Positions 14,597 through 22,872 of a stretch of 43,684 nt of DNA are shown piece after piece. Where the stretch lies: positions 1-43,684 of the forward strand of contig JBEDUI010000101.1 of NCBI GenBank assembly GCA_040414495.1, read 5' to 3'. The stretch is from DATAVB01 sp040414495. Lineage in GTDB: Bacteria; Actinomycetota; Actinomycetes; Mycobacteriales; QHCD01. Below the pieces are notes generated by a model, which was not told where the DNA came from, did no database searches, and worked only from the letters and a program-made list of their open reading frames with translations. Made by a program: the position numbers and the translations under genes. Position 1 is the first letter of the stretch, and the number at the start of each line of letters is the position of its first letter.

Positions 14597-15964
14597 ATGG
14601 GTTCGCGCATGGAGAACTCAACTCAGACCAGCGAGGCGGCGGAACAACCCAGTCCGGCGGTCCTACACCGAGCCATCAGCGCTTCGGCAATGGGCAACTG
14701 CATGGAGTGGTACGACTACGGGGTCTACGGATATCTCGCCGGAATCATCGGCGAGGTTTTCTTCCCCGGCCACAGTGCGACCGCTCGTACCTTGTCGACA
14801 TTCGGCGTTCTGGCCGTATCATTTGCGATCCGCCCGTTCGGCGGGATGTTCTTCGGACCGCTCGGTGACAAGATCGGCCGCCAGCGGGTGCTGGCGATCA
14901 CGATCATCCTGATGTCACTGTCCACATTTGTCATCGGGATCTTCCCCAGCTACGGCGCGATCGGATTCTGGTCGCCGGTTCTGCTGGTCATAGCCCGGAT
15001 GGTGCAGGGCTTTTCCACCGGCGGTGAATACGGCGGCGCGGCCACATTCATGGCCGAATACTCACCTGACCGCAAACGCGGATTCCTCAGCAGTTGGCTG
15101 GAATTCGGGACGCTGTCCGGGTACGTAATGGGCGCGGGTCTCGCGACGATACTGACCGCGGGAATCGGCCACGACAGCATGGTGTCGTGGGGTTGGCGTA
15201 TTCCGTTCCTCATCGCCTTGCCGCTCGGCGCGGTCGGGCTGTATCTGCGGCTCAAGCTCGAGGACACGCCGGTATTCCATGAACTGCAGGACCGCGGGCA
15301 GACCGCGAAGTCTCCGGTCCGCGACCTGCTGCCGTACTGGCGTCCCGCGCTGATGTGTATCGGCATGGTGCTGCTGCTCAACGTCGCCGACTACACCCTG
15401 CTGACGTACATGCCGAGCTATATGCAGGAAACCCTGCACATCGGGGAGAATACGTCAAACGTGATCGCCATTGTCGTGATGCTGTTCATGATGACGGTCA
15501 TTACCTCGGTGGGCGCGTTCTCCGACCGGCACGGCCGTAAACCGGTGCTGATGTTCGCCTGCATCGGGTTTATCGTGCTGGCCTATCCGTCCTTTGTGCT
15601 CATGGCCCAGGGCAGCATTCCGCTGACCATCGTCGGCTTGGCCATACTGGGTTTTCTGCTGGTATTGCTGCTGGGCACGATGCCTTCGACGTTGCCCTCG
15701 CTGTTCCCGACGCACGTGCGCTACGGCGGATTCGCCATCAGCTACAACCTTTCCACCTCAGCGTTCGGTGGAACGGCGCCGTACATCATCACCGCGCTTA
15801 TCGGCGCGTTGCATGACAAGTACATTCCGGCGTATTACCTGATCGGCGCTGGAGTGGTGGCGATCCTGCCGATCCTGCTCTCACCCGAGACGGCTCGCGC
15901 GTCGTTGCGCGGCCGAGCCCGGCCGGGCGTACAAACCGCCAAGCCCGCGACCGTCGGCCGCTGA
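14597..15964 (+). CDS. MHS-family (ProP-like) MFS proton symporter
   Basis: 455 residues with about 12 membrane segments. Metabolite:H+ symporter signatures are GNCMEWYDYGVYGYLAGII, GPLGDKIGRQRVL, RMVQGFSTGGEYGGAATFMA, EYSPDRKRGFLSSWLEFG and FSDRHGRKPVLM. The family carries proline, betaine, citrate, alpha-ketoglutarate or aromatic acids; sequence alone does not decide. WYDYGVYGYLA is close to the ProP type, hinting at an osmolyte or amino acid. ATG 14597 follows GGAGGAGG. The dienelactone hydrolase starts 87 bp downstream on the same strand behind its own ribosome site. Confidence 0.9.
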   Translation: MGSRMENSTQTSEAAEQPSPAVLHRAISASAMGNCMEWYDYGVYGYLAGIIGEVFFPGHSATARTLSTFGVLAVSFAIRPFGGMFFGPLGDKIGRQRVLAITIILMSLSTFVIGIFPSYGAIGFWSPVLLVIARMVQGFSTGGEYGGAATFMAEYSPDRKRGFLSSWLEFGTLSGYVMGAGLATILTAGIGHDSMVSWGWRIPFLIALPLGAVGLYLRLKLEDTPVFHELQDRGQTAKSPVRDLLPYWRPALMCIGMVLLLNVADYTLLTYMPSYMQETLHIGENTSNVIAIVVMLFMMTVITSVGAFSDRHGRKPVLMFACIGFIVLAYPSFVLMAQGSIPLTIVGLAILGFLLVLLLGTMPSTLPSLFPTHVRYGGFAISYNLSTSAFGGTAPYIITALIGALHDKYIPAYYLIGAGVVAILPILLSPETARASLRGRARPGVQTAKPATVGR

Positions 15965-16051
15965 CCGATACTTAGCTTCCGGTCGTACGATCGGCGTCGA
16001 ACCCTGATCGCAGCAGCGATCCGGGCCGACGAGGATGACGGAGGATGCATT

Positions 16052-16783
16052 GTGAGTGATGCTCTGCGGGCCGAGACGATACGCATCACCGGCGATGGCG
16101 GCGATGAGATCGAGGCCTACCGCGCGCAGCCGCTGGATGAGGCGAGTCGTGGCGGTGTCGTTGTCATCCACCACCTGCCTGGCTACGACGCGGCGACCAA
16201 GGAGATCGTGCGCCGATTCGCCACGCTGGGCTACGACGCGGTCTGTCCCAACCTCTATTCGCGGGAGGCGCCCGGCGCCAGCCCGGCCGACGCGGCTGCC
16301 ATCGCACGCGCGGCCGGCGGGGTGCCGGATGCCCGGCTGGTCGGTGATGTCGAAGGCGCGGCCAATCATCTGAAGAGCCTGCCGGGCAGCAACGGCAAGG
16401 TCGGCGTCATCGGTTTCTGCTCGGGCGGTCGGCAGACCGTACTCGCGGCCTGCAACCTGCAGGTCGACGCGGCGGTGGACTGCTACGGGGCGTTCGTGAT
16501 CGGCGACGCGCCCGACGGCCGTATGACCTCGCTCGAGGCCATCCTGCCGAACCTGAGCAGCCCGCTGCTGGGCCTTTTCGGCGCCGACGACTCCCACCCG
16601 TCGCCGGAGCAGGTGGCCACGCTCGAGTCCATTCTCACCGCGAACGGAAAGACATTCGATTTCCACAGCTACGAGGGGGCCGGGCATGCGTTCTTCGCGG
16701 TTGACCGACCCAGTTACCGACCGGAGGCGGCCGTCGACGGCTGGGAACGCATTAGCGCGTTCTTCGGCAAATACCTTGAATAG
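16052..16783 (+). CDS. Dienelactone hydrolase family protein
   Basis: 243 residues, alpha/beta hydrolase of the DLH branch. The nucleophile is Cys123 in GFCSGGRQ. The acid is Asp179 or Asp180 in LFGADDSHPS. The His is His212 in GAGHAFFAVDRP. The N-terminal strand VVVIHHLPGYDAATKEIVRRFA is typical. Family members open carboxymethylenebutenolide, but many act on other lactones or esters. GTG 16052 follows GGAGG by 6 bases. The gene ends just before a strong hairpin at 16794-16832 shared with the convergent dehydratase. Confidence 0.88.
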   Translation: MSDALRAETIRITGDGGDEIEAYRAQPLDEASRGGVVVIHHLPGYDAATKEIVRRFATLGYDAVCPNLYSREAPGASPADAAAIARAAGGVPDARLVGDVEGAANHLKSLPGSNGKVGVIGFCSGGRQTVLAACNLQVDAAVDCYGAFVIGDAPDGRMTSLEAILPNLSSPLLGLFGADDSHPSPEQVATLESILTANGKTFDFHSYEGAGHAFFAVDRPSYRPEAAVDGWERISAFFGKYLE

Positions 16784-16793
16784 GCGTCGATTT

Positions 16794-16832
16794 CCCGTGA
16801 CCGTGGGACGACCGGTGTCCCGCGGTCACGGG
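16794..16832. terminator. Bidirectional terminator hairpin
   Basis: CCCGTGACCGTGGGAC (16794-16809) pairs with GTCCCGCGGTCACGGG (16817-16832) with a single mismatch and a 7-base loop. It lies between convergent genes. On the plus side GGGGTTTT follows at 16839. On the minus side AAATCGACG follows. The stop codon of the dehydratase lies inside the hairpin. Confidence 0.8.
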
Positions 16833-17809
16833 GTGTGCGGGGTTTTCGCGCCGGAAATCAGGCGGGCGAATTGCTCGGCCCCGACATTGCCGCCGGTCAG
16901 AATGATCCCGACCCGCTGACCCACGAATTGTCCGGGCTGGGTCAATAACGCGGCCAAGCCGCTGGCCCCGGATGGTTCGACAACGAGCTTGAGCCGTTCG
17001 AACAACAGCGTCATGGCGGCCACGATATCGGCATCCTCGACCGTGATGACCTGATCGACGAACCGCGAATTGATCGTGAACGTCAACTCCCCCGGCGTTT
17101 GCGCGCCCTGCCCATCGGCAATTGTGCGCGGCGTAGGAATTGACACCCGCTCGCCGGCCGCCAGTGAACGAGCCGTGTCGTCGCCGGCCGCCGGTTCGGC
17201 GCCGACCAGCCGCAGCCGAGGCAGCAGACCCCGACCAGCCACGGCGCTACCGGCCATGAGCCCACCGCCGCCGATCGGGGCGATGAGCGTATCCAGGTCG
17301 CCGATTTCGTCGATGAGCTCCATCGCCGCGGTGCCCTGCCCGGCCATGATGTCCCAGTCGTCGTACGGCGGCACGATGCACAATCCCTCGCGCTGCGCCA
17401 GTTCCCGGCCGATATCCTCGCGGCTTTCCGAATACCGGTCGTAGCCGACGATCCGGGCACCATAACCCCGGGTCGCCTCGATCTTGAGCGCGGGAGCGTC
17501 GTGCGGCATCACGATTGTGGCGCTGATTCCGTGCAATTTCGCGGCCAGGGCAACCGCCTGGGCGTGATTACCGGACGACCAGGCGATCACGCCGCCCTGC
17601 CGCTCGGCCGGGTCGAGGCTGGCGATTTTGTTGTACGCGCCGCGGAATTTGAACGCGCCGATACGCTGCAGATTCTCGGCCTTGAAGAATACGGTCGCGC
17701 CGGCCAATTCGTTCAGCGTGGTGCTGGTTATCACCGGGGTCCGGTGCGCAGCGCCGGCCAGGCGCGCCGCGGCCGCCTTGACCCGATCGAAATCAAGCCC
17801 CGATTCCAT
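16826..17809 (-). CDS. PLP-dependent serine/threonine dehydratase
   Basis: 327 residues from ATG 17809, which follows GGAGA. The PLP lysine is in GAFKFRGAYNKI. The substrate loop is WSSGNHAQAVALAA. The phosphate-binding glycine loop is PIGGGGLMAGSA. The C-terminal part has VVEPSGASGLAALL and GIILTGGNVG. It lacks an ACT-type regulatory domain, so it is the short catabolic or biodegradative type, like serine racemase/threonine dehydratase. It converts Thr or Ser to 2-oxobutyrate or pyruvate plus ammonia; racemase activity is possible. It lies 17 bp downstream of the NAD epimerase gene and is probably cotranscribed with it. Its stop is inside the terminator hairpin. Confidence 0.87.
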   Translation of the reverse strand: MESGLDFDRVKAAAARLAGAAHRTPVITSTTLNELAGATVFFKAENLQRIGAFKFRGAYNKIASLDPAERQGGVIAWSSGNHAQAVALAAKLHGISATIVMPHDAPALKIEATRGYGARIVGYDRYSESREDIGRELAQREGLCIVPPYDDWDIMAGQGTAAMELIDEIGDLDTLIAPIGGGGLMAGSAVAGRGLLPRLRLVGAEPAAGDDTARSLAAGERVSIPTPRTIADGQGAQTPGELTFTINSRFVDQVITVEDADIVAAMTLLFERLKLVVEPSGASGLAALLTQPGQFVGQRVGIILTGGNVGAEQFARLISGAKTPHTP

Positions 17810-17826
17810 CGTTCTCCATTCTTCGC

Positions 17827-18804
17827 TTAGGCCGGGCTGAGGGCGCGGCCGCCGGTGTCGACCCGGCCCTGCGCCACCAGCCAGGCGAGCGCCTCCCGGA
17901 TCGTCTGCAGCGAGCTGTACCGAGGCTGATAACCCAACAGCTGCTGGGCTTTGGCGATGCTGACGCTCGGGCTGTGCGCGATGTGGTCGTACGTGGCGCG
18001 CACGTTCTGCTCGGACTGATTCGCCTTCCACTCGTCGAAAGGCTGGTACGCCAGCCGCGCCTCCTGACCGAACCACGACGCAACCGCTTCGGCGTACCCG
18101 CGCAACGTCACCGCCCGCGGCGAGACGACGTGGAAGCTCTCCCCCACGGCCGTACTGCGCCGGGCCAGCGTCAACTGGAATGCCTGTGCGACATCGTCCG
18201 CGTGCACGTGATGCAGCGTCTCCATCCCAAAGTTGGGCAGCGCCACCTCTTTGCCCCGGGCCAAAGCGGAATATACAGCCAGGTCCAGGTTTCCGGCCGG
18301 ATTGATCGGCACCCAACCCGGTCCACTGATATGACCGGGATGAAGCAAAGTGGTGGGAATTCCGCCGTGCGCCGATTCGGCTAGCAGGTATTTCTCGATT
18401 TCCGCTTTCTGAAGACCGTAATCACCGAACGGGCGGCGTGGCGTCTCTTCGTCGTACGGCACCTCGACCGACGGGCCGTGCACCCACACCGTTCCACAGT
18501 GGACAAGGTGGCCGGCGTGCCCGCGCAGCGCCTCGGCCAGTTGCCGCGCGCTATCAGGGGTGAAACACACCAGGTCGATGACCACATCGGCGGCCAGGTC
18601 GGCGATCCGCTTCCCGAACGTGCCGGCGGCGTCCTCGGCGGCCCGGTCGACCTGCAGTCGCCGGACCTGGTCCCAGGCCGCATCGGCGTGGTAGGGCTCG
18701 CGCTCACCCCGGCTCAGCACGGTCAGGTCGTGGCCGCCGCGGACCAGCCGTGGGACCAGGTAGCTGCCGATGTGTCCGGTGCCGCCGATGACAACGATAC
18801 GCAC
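17827..18804 (-). CDS. NAD-dependent epimerase/dehydratase family protein
   Basis: 325 residues from GTG 18804, 6 bases after GGAGG; the frame is open to 18837 but without a ribosome site. It opens with the Rossmann strand RIVVIGGTGHIGSYLVPRL. Conserved later segments include ADVVIDLVCFTPDSARQLAE, HLVHCGTVWVHG, DYGLQKAEIEKYLL (active Tyr in YGLQK) and HPGHISGPGWVPINP. It resembles atypical extended SDR proteins that act on nucleotide sugars or serve as isoflavone-reductase-like oxidoreductases. The substrate is unknown. It shares an operon with the serine/threonine dehydratase. Confidence 0.82.
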   Translation of the reverse strand: MRIVVIGGTGHIGSYLVPRLVRGGHDLTVLSRGEREPYHADAAWDQVRRLQVDRAAEDAAGTFGKRIADLAADVVIDLVCFTPDSARQLAEALRGHAGHLVHCGTVWVHGPSVEVPYDEETPRRPFGDYGLQKAEIEKYLLAESAHGGIPTTLLHPGHISGPGWVPINPAGNLDLAVYSALARGKEVALPNFGMETLHHVHADDVAQAFQLTLARRSTAVGESFHVVSPRAVTLRGYAEAVASWFGQEARLAYQPFDEWKANQSEQNVRATYDHIAHSPSVSIAKAQQLLGYQPRYSSLQTIREALAWLVAQGRVDTGGRALSPA

Positions 18805-18920
18805 GATCAACCTCCGTATTAGGCTCCGGTAAAACACTACCCGCGCGAGGCCTCCCTTCGTAGGGCGTGCTTCTTAGGGCCTTCCCTATTGGGCGGCGCC
18901 AACTGTCGGGACAAAACACG

Positions 18921-18926
18921 TACGCT
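18921..18926 (+). promoter_or_regulatory. -10 box for leaderless methyltransferase gene
   Basis: TACGCT followed by 7 bases and ATG 18934. No ribosome site is visible. Confidence 0.4.
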
Positions 18927-18933
18927 GAGCGGC

Positions 18934-19557
18934 ATGGATTGGGTGGCCTGGCACGAGAAGTACGACGATCCCGACTCGGGGCTGGCCCGGCGGCTGGTCG
19001 AGGTGCGGGATCAGGTGCGGATCGCGCTGGATACAGCGCCGCCCGGTCCGTTGCGAATACTCAGCCTGTGCGCCGGGCAGGGCCGGGATCTGATCGGGCC
19101 GCTGGCCGAACATCCGCGCCGCCCTGACGTCACCGCGCGGCTGGTGGAGATCCACGAAGAGCTGGCGGGCTCGGCGCGGGCCCGTGCGGCCGATGCCGGC
19201 CTGGACCGGGTTTCGGTGGTGACCGGTGATGCCGGACGCACCGACAATTTCGCGGATATGGTGCCGGCGGACCTAGTGTTGCTGACCGGGATTTTCGGCA
19301 ACATCACCGAGGCCGATATCGAGGGCACCGTCGAGCACTGCCAGGCGTTGGTTCGACCCGGTGGAACGGTGATCTGGACCCGGAATCGGCTCGAGCCCGA
19401 CTTGGCTCCGACGATTTGCTCATGGTTTGAGCGCCGGGATTTCGAACCGGTGTCACCGCCAACTGCGAACGGTGGCGTCGCCGCGCACCGGTTCACCGGC
19501 AGCACCAAGCCCTTGCCGGCCGGGATAACGCTGTTTCGCTTTATCCGTTACGAATGA
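18934..19557 (+). CDS. Class I SAM-dependent methyltransferase
   Basis: 207 residues. The SAM-binding region is LRILSLCAGQGRDLIGPLAE (about 43-62), followed by an acidic strand end ARLVEIHEEL. The later part has ADLVLLTGIFGNIT and GGTVIWTRNRL. The start MDWVAWHEKYDDPDSGLARR is typical of a small actinobacterial family whose substrate I do not know. ATG 18934 lies 7 bases after TACGCT, suggesting a leaderless message; an in-frame GTG or ATG further upstream is less likely. It is divergent from the epimerase gene. Downstream lies the tandem array at 19608-19857. Confidence 0.82.
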   Translation: MDWVAWHEKYDDPDSGLARRLVEVRDQVRIALDTAPPGPLRILSLCAGQGRDLIGPLAEHPRRPDVTARLVEIHEELAGSARARAADAGLDRVSVVTGDAGRTDNFADMVPADLVLLTGIFGNITEADIEGTVEHCQALVRPGGTVIWTRNRLEPDLAPTICSWFERRDFEPVSPPTANGGVAAHRFTGSTKPLPAGITLFRFIRYE

Positions 19558-19607
19558 CAGTCCTCAGTGGACTATCTGCCTAATCTGGGGCTTCGATTAA
19601 ACATCCG

Positions 19608-19857
19608 GGCGGGAGCGGAGGCGCCCCGGCGCCTTTGGTGCAGCGAGCGTGGCGATATGGCGGGAGCGGGGACGCCCCGGCGCCTTCGGTGCAGCGAGCG
19701 TGACATGAGTGCGACCGCACGTCTGAGTTCCGCGCCTTCGGCGCAGCGAGCGTGGCGATATGGCGAGAGCGAGGACGCCCCGCGCCTTTGGTGCAGCGAG
19801 CGTGGCGATATGGCGGGAGCGAGGACGCCCCGGCCGCCTTCGGCGCAGCGAGCGTGA
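19608..19857. repeat. Tandem array A, five units of 50-52 bp
   Basis: A 21-base core GCCTT(T/C)GG(T/C)GCAGCGAGCGTG begins at 19631, 19682, 19734, 19784 and 19836 (periods 51, 52, 50, 52). Between cores the linker is usually GCGATATGGCGRGAGCGRGG plus GACGCCCC. After unit 2 and unit 5 a different linker begins ACATGAGTGCG or ACTTCAGTGCG. It lies in the 589-bp gap between two convergent genes, the methyltransferase and the MBL hydrolase. Reading frames crossing it on either strand are repeat artefacts. It shares GCAGCGAGCGTGGC and the 52-bp period with array B. Confidence 0.85.
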
Positions 19858-19904
19858 CTTCAGTGCGGATTTCCCGCTTCTCGCGAACCCTGATGTCACG
19901 GTCA

Positions 19905-19928
19905 CCGCAGAGAACGCAGTTCCTGCGG
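19905..19928. terminator. Hairpin after array A, possible terminator
   Basis: CCGCAG then GAAC pair with GTTC then CTGCGG around a GCA triloop, with one unpaired A at 19911. That is a 10-bp stem without a T run on either side. The remaining bases to 20146 show repeated GTCACNGTC stretches (around 19895 and 19950) but no gene I can support. Confidence 0.45.
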
Positions 19929-20146
19929 CAGCCAACCCGCCCTGAAGTCACCGTCGCGGTCACCGTGGCACATTCAGCCGATTTCGCCGCGCCGCCAACG
20001 AAAGCGATTAAACCCGGGAAACATCGAAATGGCGCGCTGGCCGTACGATTCATGAAAACCTTGACCTGCAAGGGATCCGCCGCGGCGAGACGTGGAAAAC
20101 CACCCGCGTACTGGAGCTCACCTGCGCCGACGTGACCTGTCGCCGT

Positions 20147-20917
20147 TCAACCGACCACGAATACGGAACCGGGCTCAGCGGCCTCGACCGGTCCGTCGAA
20201 TCGGGCGGAAGCACGCGCGACCGCCTCGCCGGGGGTGAGGAAACGACCGATGTGCGTCGCCACCAACCGCCGCGCCCTCGCTTGCCGCGCCGTGTCGCCT
20301 GCCTCCTCGGCCGTGTGGTGGACCGGTTCTTCGCCGGAGGGCAGCTGCGCGTACTCGGCCTCACACAGCAACAGGTCGCATCCGCTCGCTAGCTCGGTGA
20401 GTGCGGCGCACGGTGCCGTGTCGCCTGAGTAGACGAGCGACCGCCCCGGGCTCTCGACCCGCACGGCGAATGCGGGAATTCCATGCTCGACCGCGCGACT
20501 CGACAACGTCAGCCCGCCCACGGTCACCTGGTGACCGTCGTACAACTCGTCGACCGCGAATGCGGACTCCACCGGGCTGCGAGTTTCCCCGTTCGTGAGG
20601 AAATGCGCCAACCGATCGGCGATACCGGGCGGACCGAACAACGGAATCGGCGCATCCAAGCGAATGTCCGCGTAGAGCAGGCCGTAATAGGCGGTCAGCA
20701 GGTCGGCACTGTGATCAGCGTGCAGATGCGAGATCCAGATCGCGTCGAGCTCGGCGAGGCGCACGTGGTGTTGGAGCGGTCCCAGTGTTCCGCTGCCGGC
20801 GTCGACCCATATCCGAACATCGCCATTCGAGACGAGGTATCCAGAACAGGGGTTGTCCGGCGTCGGGTAAGGCGTTGCGCTCCCCAGAACCGAAAGAGTC
20901 AGATCGTCCCGATTCAC
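20147..20917 (-). CDS. MBL-fold metallo-hydrolase (RNase Z / atypical cAMP phosphodiesterase-like)
   Basis: 256 residues from GTG 20917. Metal-binding motif HLHADHSADL is present, with later ligands in VEHGI, YSGDTAPC and ATHIGRF. The N-terminus LTLSVLGSATPYPTPDNPCS and the overall layout resemble the mycobacterial Rv1339 group, which contains an atypical cyclic-nucleotide phosphodiesterase. Cyclic nucleotide or RNA phosphodiesterase activity is therefore a fair guess, not shown. Its GTG start overlaps the TGA of a 35-codon short-chain-dehydrogenase fragment (GTGA), so that fragment may now serve as its translated leader. Confidence 0.87.
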   Translation of the reverse strand: MNRDDLTLSVLGSATPYPTPDNPCSGYLVSNGDVRIWVDAGSGTLGPLQHHVRLAELDAIWISHLHADHSADLLTAYYGLLYADIRLDAPIPLFGPPGIADRLAHFLTNGETRSPVESAFAVDELYDGHQVTVGGLTLSSRAVEHGIPAFAVRVESPGRSLVYSGDTAPCAALTELASGCDLLLCEAEYAQLPSGEEPVHHTAEEAGDTARQARARRLVATHIGRFLTPGEAVARASARFDGPVEAAEPGSVFVVG

Positions 20918-21021
20918 GTGCGCGAGGCTATCACCGCCGGGTGCCCGGCTTCGGCCAGCGCCCGTACCGTCATTGCGCCGAATCCGCTTGAAGCGCCGGT
21001 CACCACGATGGTTTTGGACAT
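20914..21021 (-). pseudogene. N-terminal fragment of a short-chain dehydrogenase
   Basis: 35 codons, ATG 21021 to TGA 20914. The sequence begins MSKTIVVTGASSGFGAMTVR, the classic SDR coenzyme motif TGxxxGxG. It runs through the first helix to the second strand (PAVIASRT) and then stops. A normal SDR has about 250 residues, so roughly 85 percent is gone, including the Tyr-Lys active site. The stop overlaps the start of the MBL hydrolase by GTGA, as if a deletion joined the two genes. Too short to be an enzyme. Confidence 0.75.
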
Positions 21022-21040
21022 GGCACACTGCGTCACTCAG

Positions 21041-21089
21041 GATCGTGATGGCTTTCGTCGCCGTTTCGTTGACAAATACCATCACGATC
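21041..21089. promoter_or_regulatory. Perfect 11-bp inverted repeat with 27-bp spacer upstream of the SDR fragment
   Basis: GATCGTGATGG (21041-21051) and CCATCACGATC (21079-21089) are exact reverse complements. The right arm is part of TCACGATCACGGAAACC, which recurs with two changes at about 21205 (TCACGATCATGGAAATC). It lies just upstream of the SDR start and may be a two-site operator or looped site kept from the lost dehydrogenase. Confidence 0.5.
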
Positions 21090-21276
21090 ACGGAAACCAA
21101 TAGCGCGCTCTGGTTTGTGGCCGACGCATTGGATGCATCGCGTGATATCGAGCTCGAGCATGACCGTGAGCGAATTCGGTACGGATTTCGGCACCAAATC
21201 CACTCACGATCATGGAAATCGCGCCGGTCAGGTGCGTTCATCGGAGCTGTAAAGCGGTCTTTCTTTTGGCAGAACG

Positions 21277-21313
21277 AAACTGCCGCCCGGGCACTGAACG
21301 CGGGCGGCAGTTT
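21277..21313 (-). terminator. Terminator of the 6-phosphogluconate dehydrogenase gene
   Basis: AAACTGCCGCCCG (21277-21289) and CGGGCGGCAGTTT (21301-21313) form a perfect 13-bp stem with an 11-base loop. It lies 9 bp past the gnd stop on the minus strand, and the T-rich 3' end of the stem runs on as CGTTCTGCC. A standard intrinsic terminator. Confidence 0.8.
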
Positions 21314-21322
21314 CCAGTTCGA

Positions 21323-22765
21323 TCAGCTCTGCTTTTCCTCGCTGCGGTCGCCGCCCCACAGCGTGTGGAAGACGCCGTCCTGGTCGACCCGACGGTAGGT
21401 GTGCGCACCGAAGAAATCGCGCAATCCCTGGATCAACGCGGCCGGCAAGCGCTCGGACCGCAGTTCGTCGTAATAGGACAGTGACGAGGAGAATGCCGGC
21501 GTCGGAATTCCGGCCCGGGCCGCCGTCGCGACCACCAGCCGCCAACTCTCCTGCCCGGCCGCCACCGCGTCCCGGAAATACGGCGCCACCAAGAGCGACG
21601 GCAGATCGGGCTGGTCGGCGTACGCCTCCTTGATCCGGTCCAGGAACCGCGCCCGGATGATGCACCCAGCGCGCCAGATCGTAGCCATGGCACCGCGGTC
21701 GACATCCCAACCGTATTCGGCGCTGGCCGCGGCAATCTGGTCGAAGCCCTGGGCGTACGCGACCACTTTGGACGCGTACAGGGCGCGGCGCACGTGCTCG
21801 ATGAACTCGGTCCGGTCGCCGACATCGACGCTGGCCGACGGCCCGGGCAACGAGTGCTGCGCCGGAATCCGCTGCTCGGGATGACCGGACAGCGCGCGGG
21901 CGAACGTGGCCTCGGCGATGCCGGTCACCGGAACGCCGAGGTCGAGCGCGCTTTGCACCGTCCACCGGCCGGTGCCCTTCTGCTCGGCCTGGTCGACGAC
22001 GATATCCACGAACGGCTTACCGGTCGCGGCGTCGACATGGCCCAGAACCTCGGCCGTGATCTCGATGAGGAACGACTCCAGGTCGCCCTCGTTCCACTGC
22101 TTGAAAATGTCGGCCAACTCGGCCGGCGAAGCGCCCAACAGCGTACGCAGCAGGTGATACGCCTCAGCGATCAGCTGCATATCCGCGTATTCGATGCCGT
22201 TGTGCACCATCTTCACAAAATGCCCGGCTCCGTCCGGTCCAACGTGGACACAGCACGGCGTACCGTCTTCGGCCTTGGCCGCGATCGTCTCCAGCATCGG
22301 GCCGAGCGTCTTGTACGACTCGGTCGGCCCGCCGGGCATGATGCTCGGCCCTTCCAACGCGCCCTCTTCGCCACCGGAAACGCCCGAACCGACGAAGTGA
22401 ATGCCCTTTTCCCGCAACGCCGCTTCGCGCCGCCGGGTGTCGGTGTAATGCGCATTGCCGCAGTCGACAATCGTGTCGCCGGGTTCGACCAACGGCACCA
22501 GTTCGTCGATGACAGCGTCGGTGCCGGCGCCGGCCTGCACCATGATGATGATGCGCCGCGGCCGTTCCAGCGAGGCGACGAAATCCTCCAGGGATTCAGC
22601 ACCAATGAAGTTGCCCTCGTGGCCGAATTCCTCTATCAATGTCCGCATCCGGCTGGTGGTCCGGTTGTGCAGGGCAACCGTGTACCCATGCCGGGCGAAG
22701 TTACGGGCCAGGTTGCGCCCCATCACGGCCAGGCCGGTGACGCCGATCTGTGCTTCCGCAGTCAT
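21323..22765 (-). CDS. gnd: 6-phosphogluconate dehydrogenase, decarboxylating
   Basis: 480 residues, full length. The N-terminal Rossmann motif is IGVTGLAVMGRNLARNFARH. The NADP-type Asn-Arg-Thr follows (ALHNRTTSR). The substrate signature is IMPGGPTESYKTLGPML. The active-site stretch is GAGHFVKMVHNGIEYADMQL with the catalytic Lys. The end has GGDRSEEKQS. It converts 6-phosphogluconate to ribulose 5-phosphate, CO2 and NADPH in the oxidative pentose phosphate route. The Asn-Arg-Thr after strand 2 is the usual NADP mark. GGGGTAGGGA precedes ATG 22765. Single-gene unit with its own terminator at 21277-21313. Confidence 0.96.
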   Translation of the reverse strand: MTAEAQIGVTGLAVMGRNLARNFARHGYTVALHNRTTSRMRTLIEEFGHEGNFIGAESLEDFVASLERPRRIIIMVQAGAGTDAVIDELVPLVEPGDTIVDCGNAHYTDTRRREAALREKGIHFVGSGVSGGEEGALEGPSIMPGGPTESYKTLGPMLETIAAKAEDGTPCCVHVGPDGAGHFVKMVHNGIEYADMQLIAEAYHLLRTLLGASPAELADIFKQWNEGDLESFLIEITAEVLGHVDAATGKPFVDIVVDQAEQKGTGRWTVQSALDLGVPVTGIAEATFARALSGHPEQRIPAQHSLPGPSASVDVGDRTEFIEHVRRALYASKVVAYAQGFDQIAAASAEYGWDVDRGAMATIWRAGCIIRARFLDRIKEAYADQPDLPSLLVAPYFRDAVAAGQESWRLVVATAARAGIPTPAFSSSLSYYDELRSERLPAALIQGLRDFFGAHTYRRVDQDGVFHTLWGGDRSEEKQS

Positions 22766-22872
22766 TCCCTACCCCTGTCGTTACGCCCTTGCGATCTACC
22801 GGATCATCCCATCCACCTGCCCCGGGCCGGCAAGCCCCGCCGGCCGGTCTCATTACGGAGAGGATTGCCGAC

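Noticed and set aside
18838..18933. TAGGGCGTG at about 18859 as a third copy of the palindromic element
   Set aside because: Only the first nine bases match. No second arm or hairpin of the family follows.
19580..20071. Minus-strand 163-codon frame through array A with repeated Pro/Arg/His-rich segments
   Set aside because: The protein is only a translation of the 52-bp DNA repeat. All three frames across it stay open in parts, and there is no ribosome site or recognisable fold.
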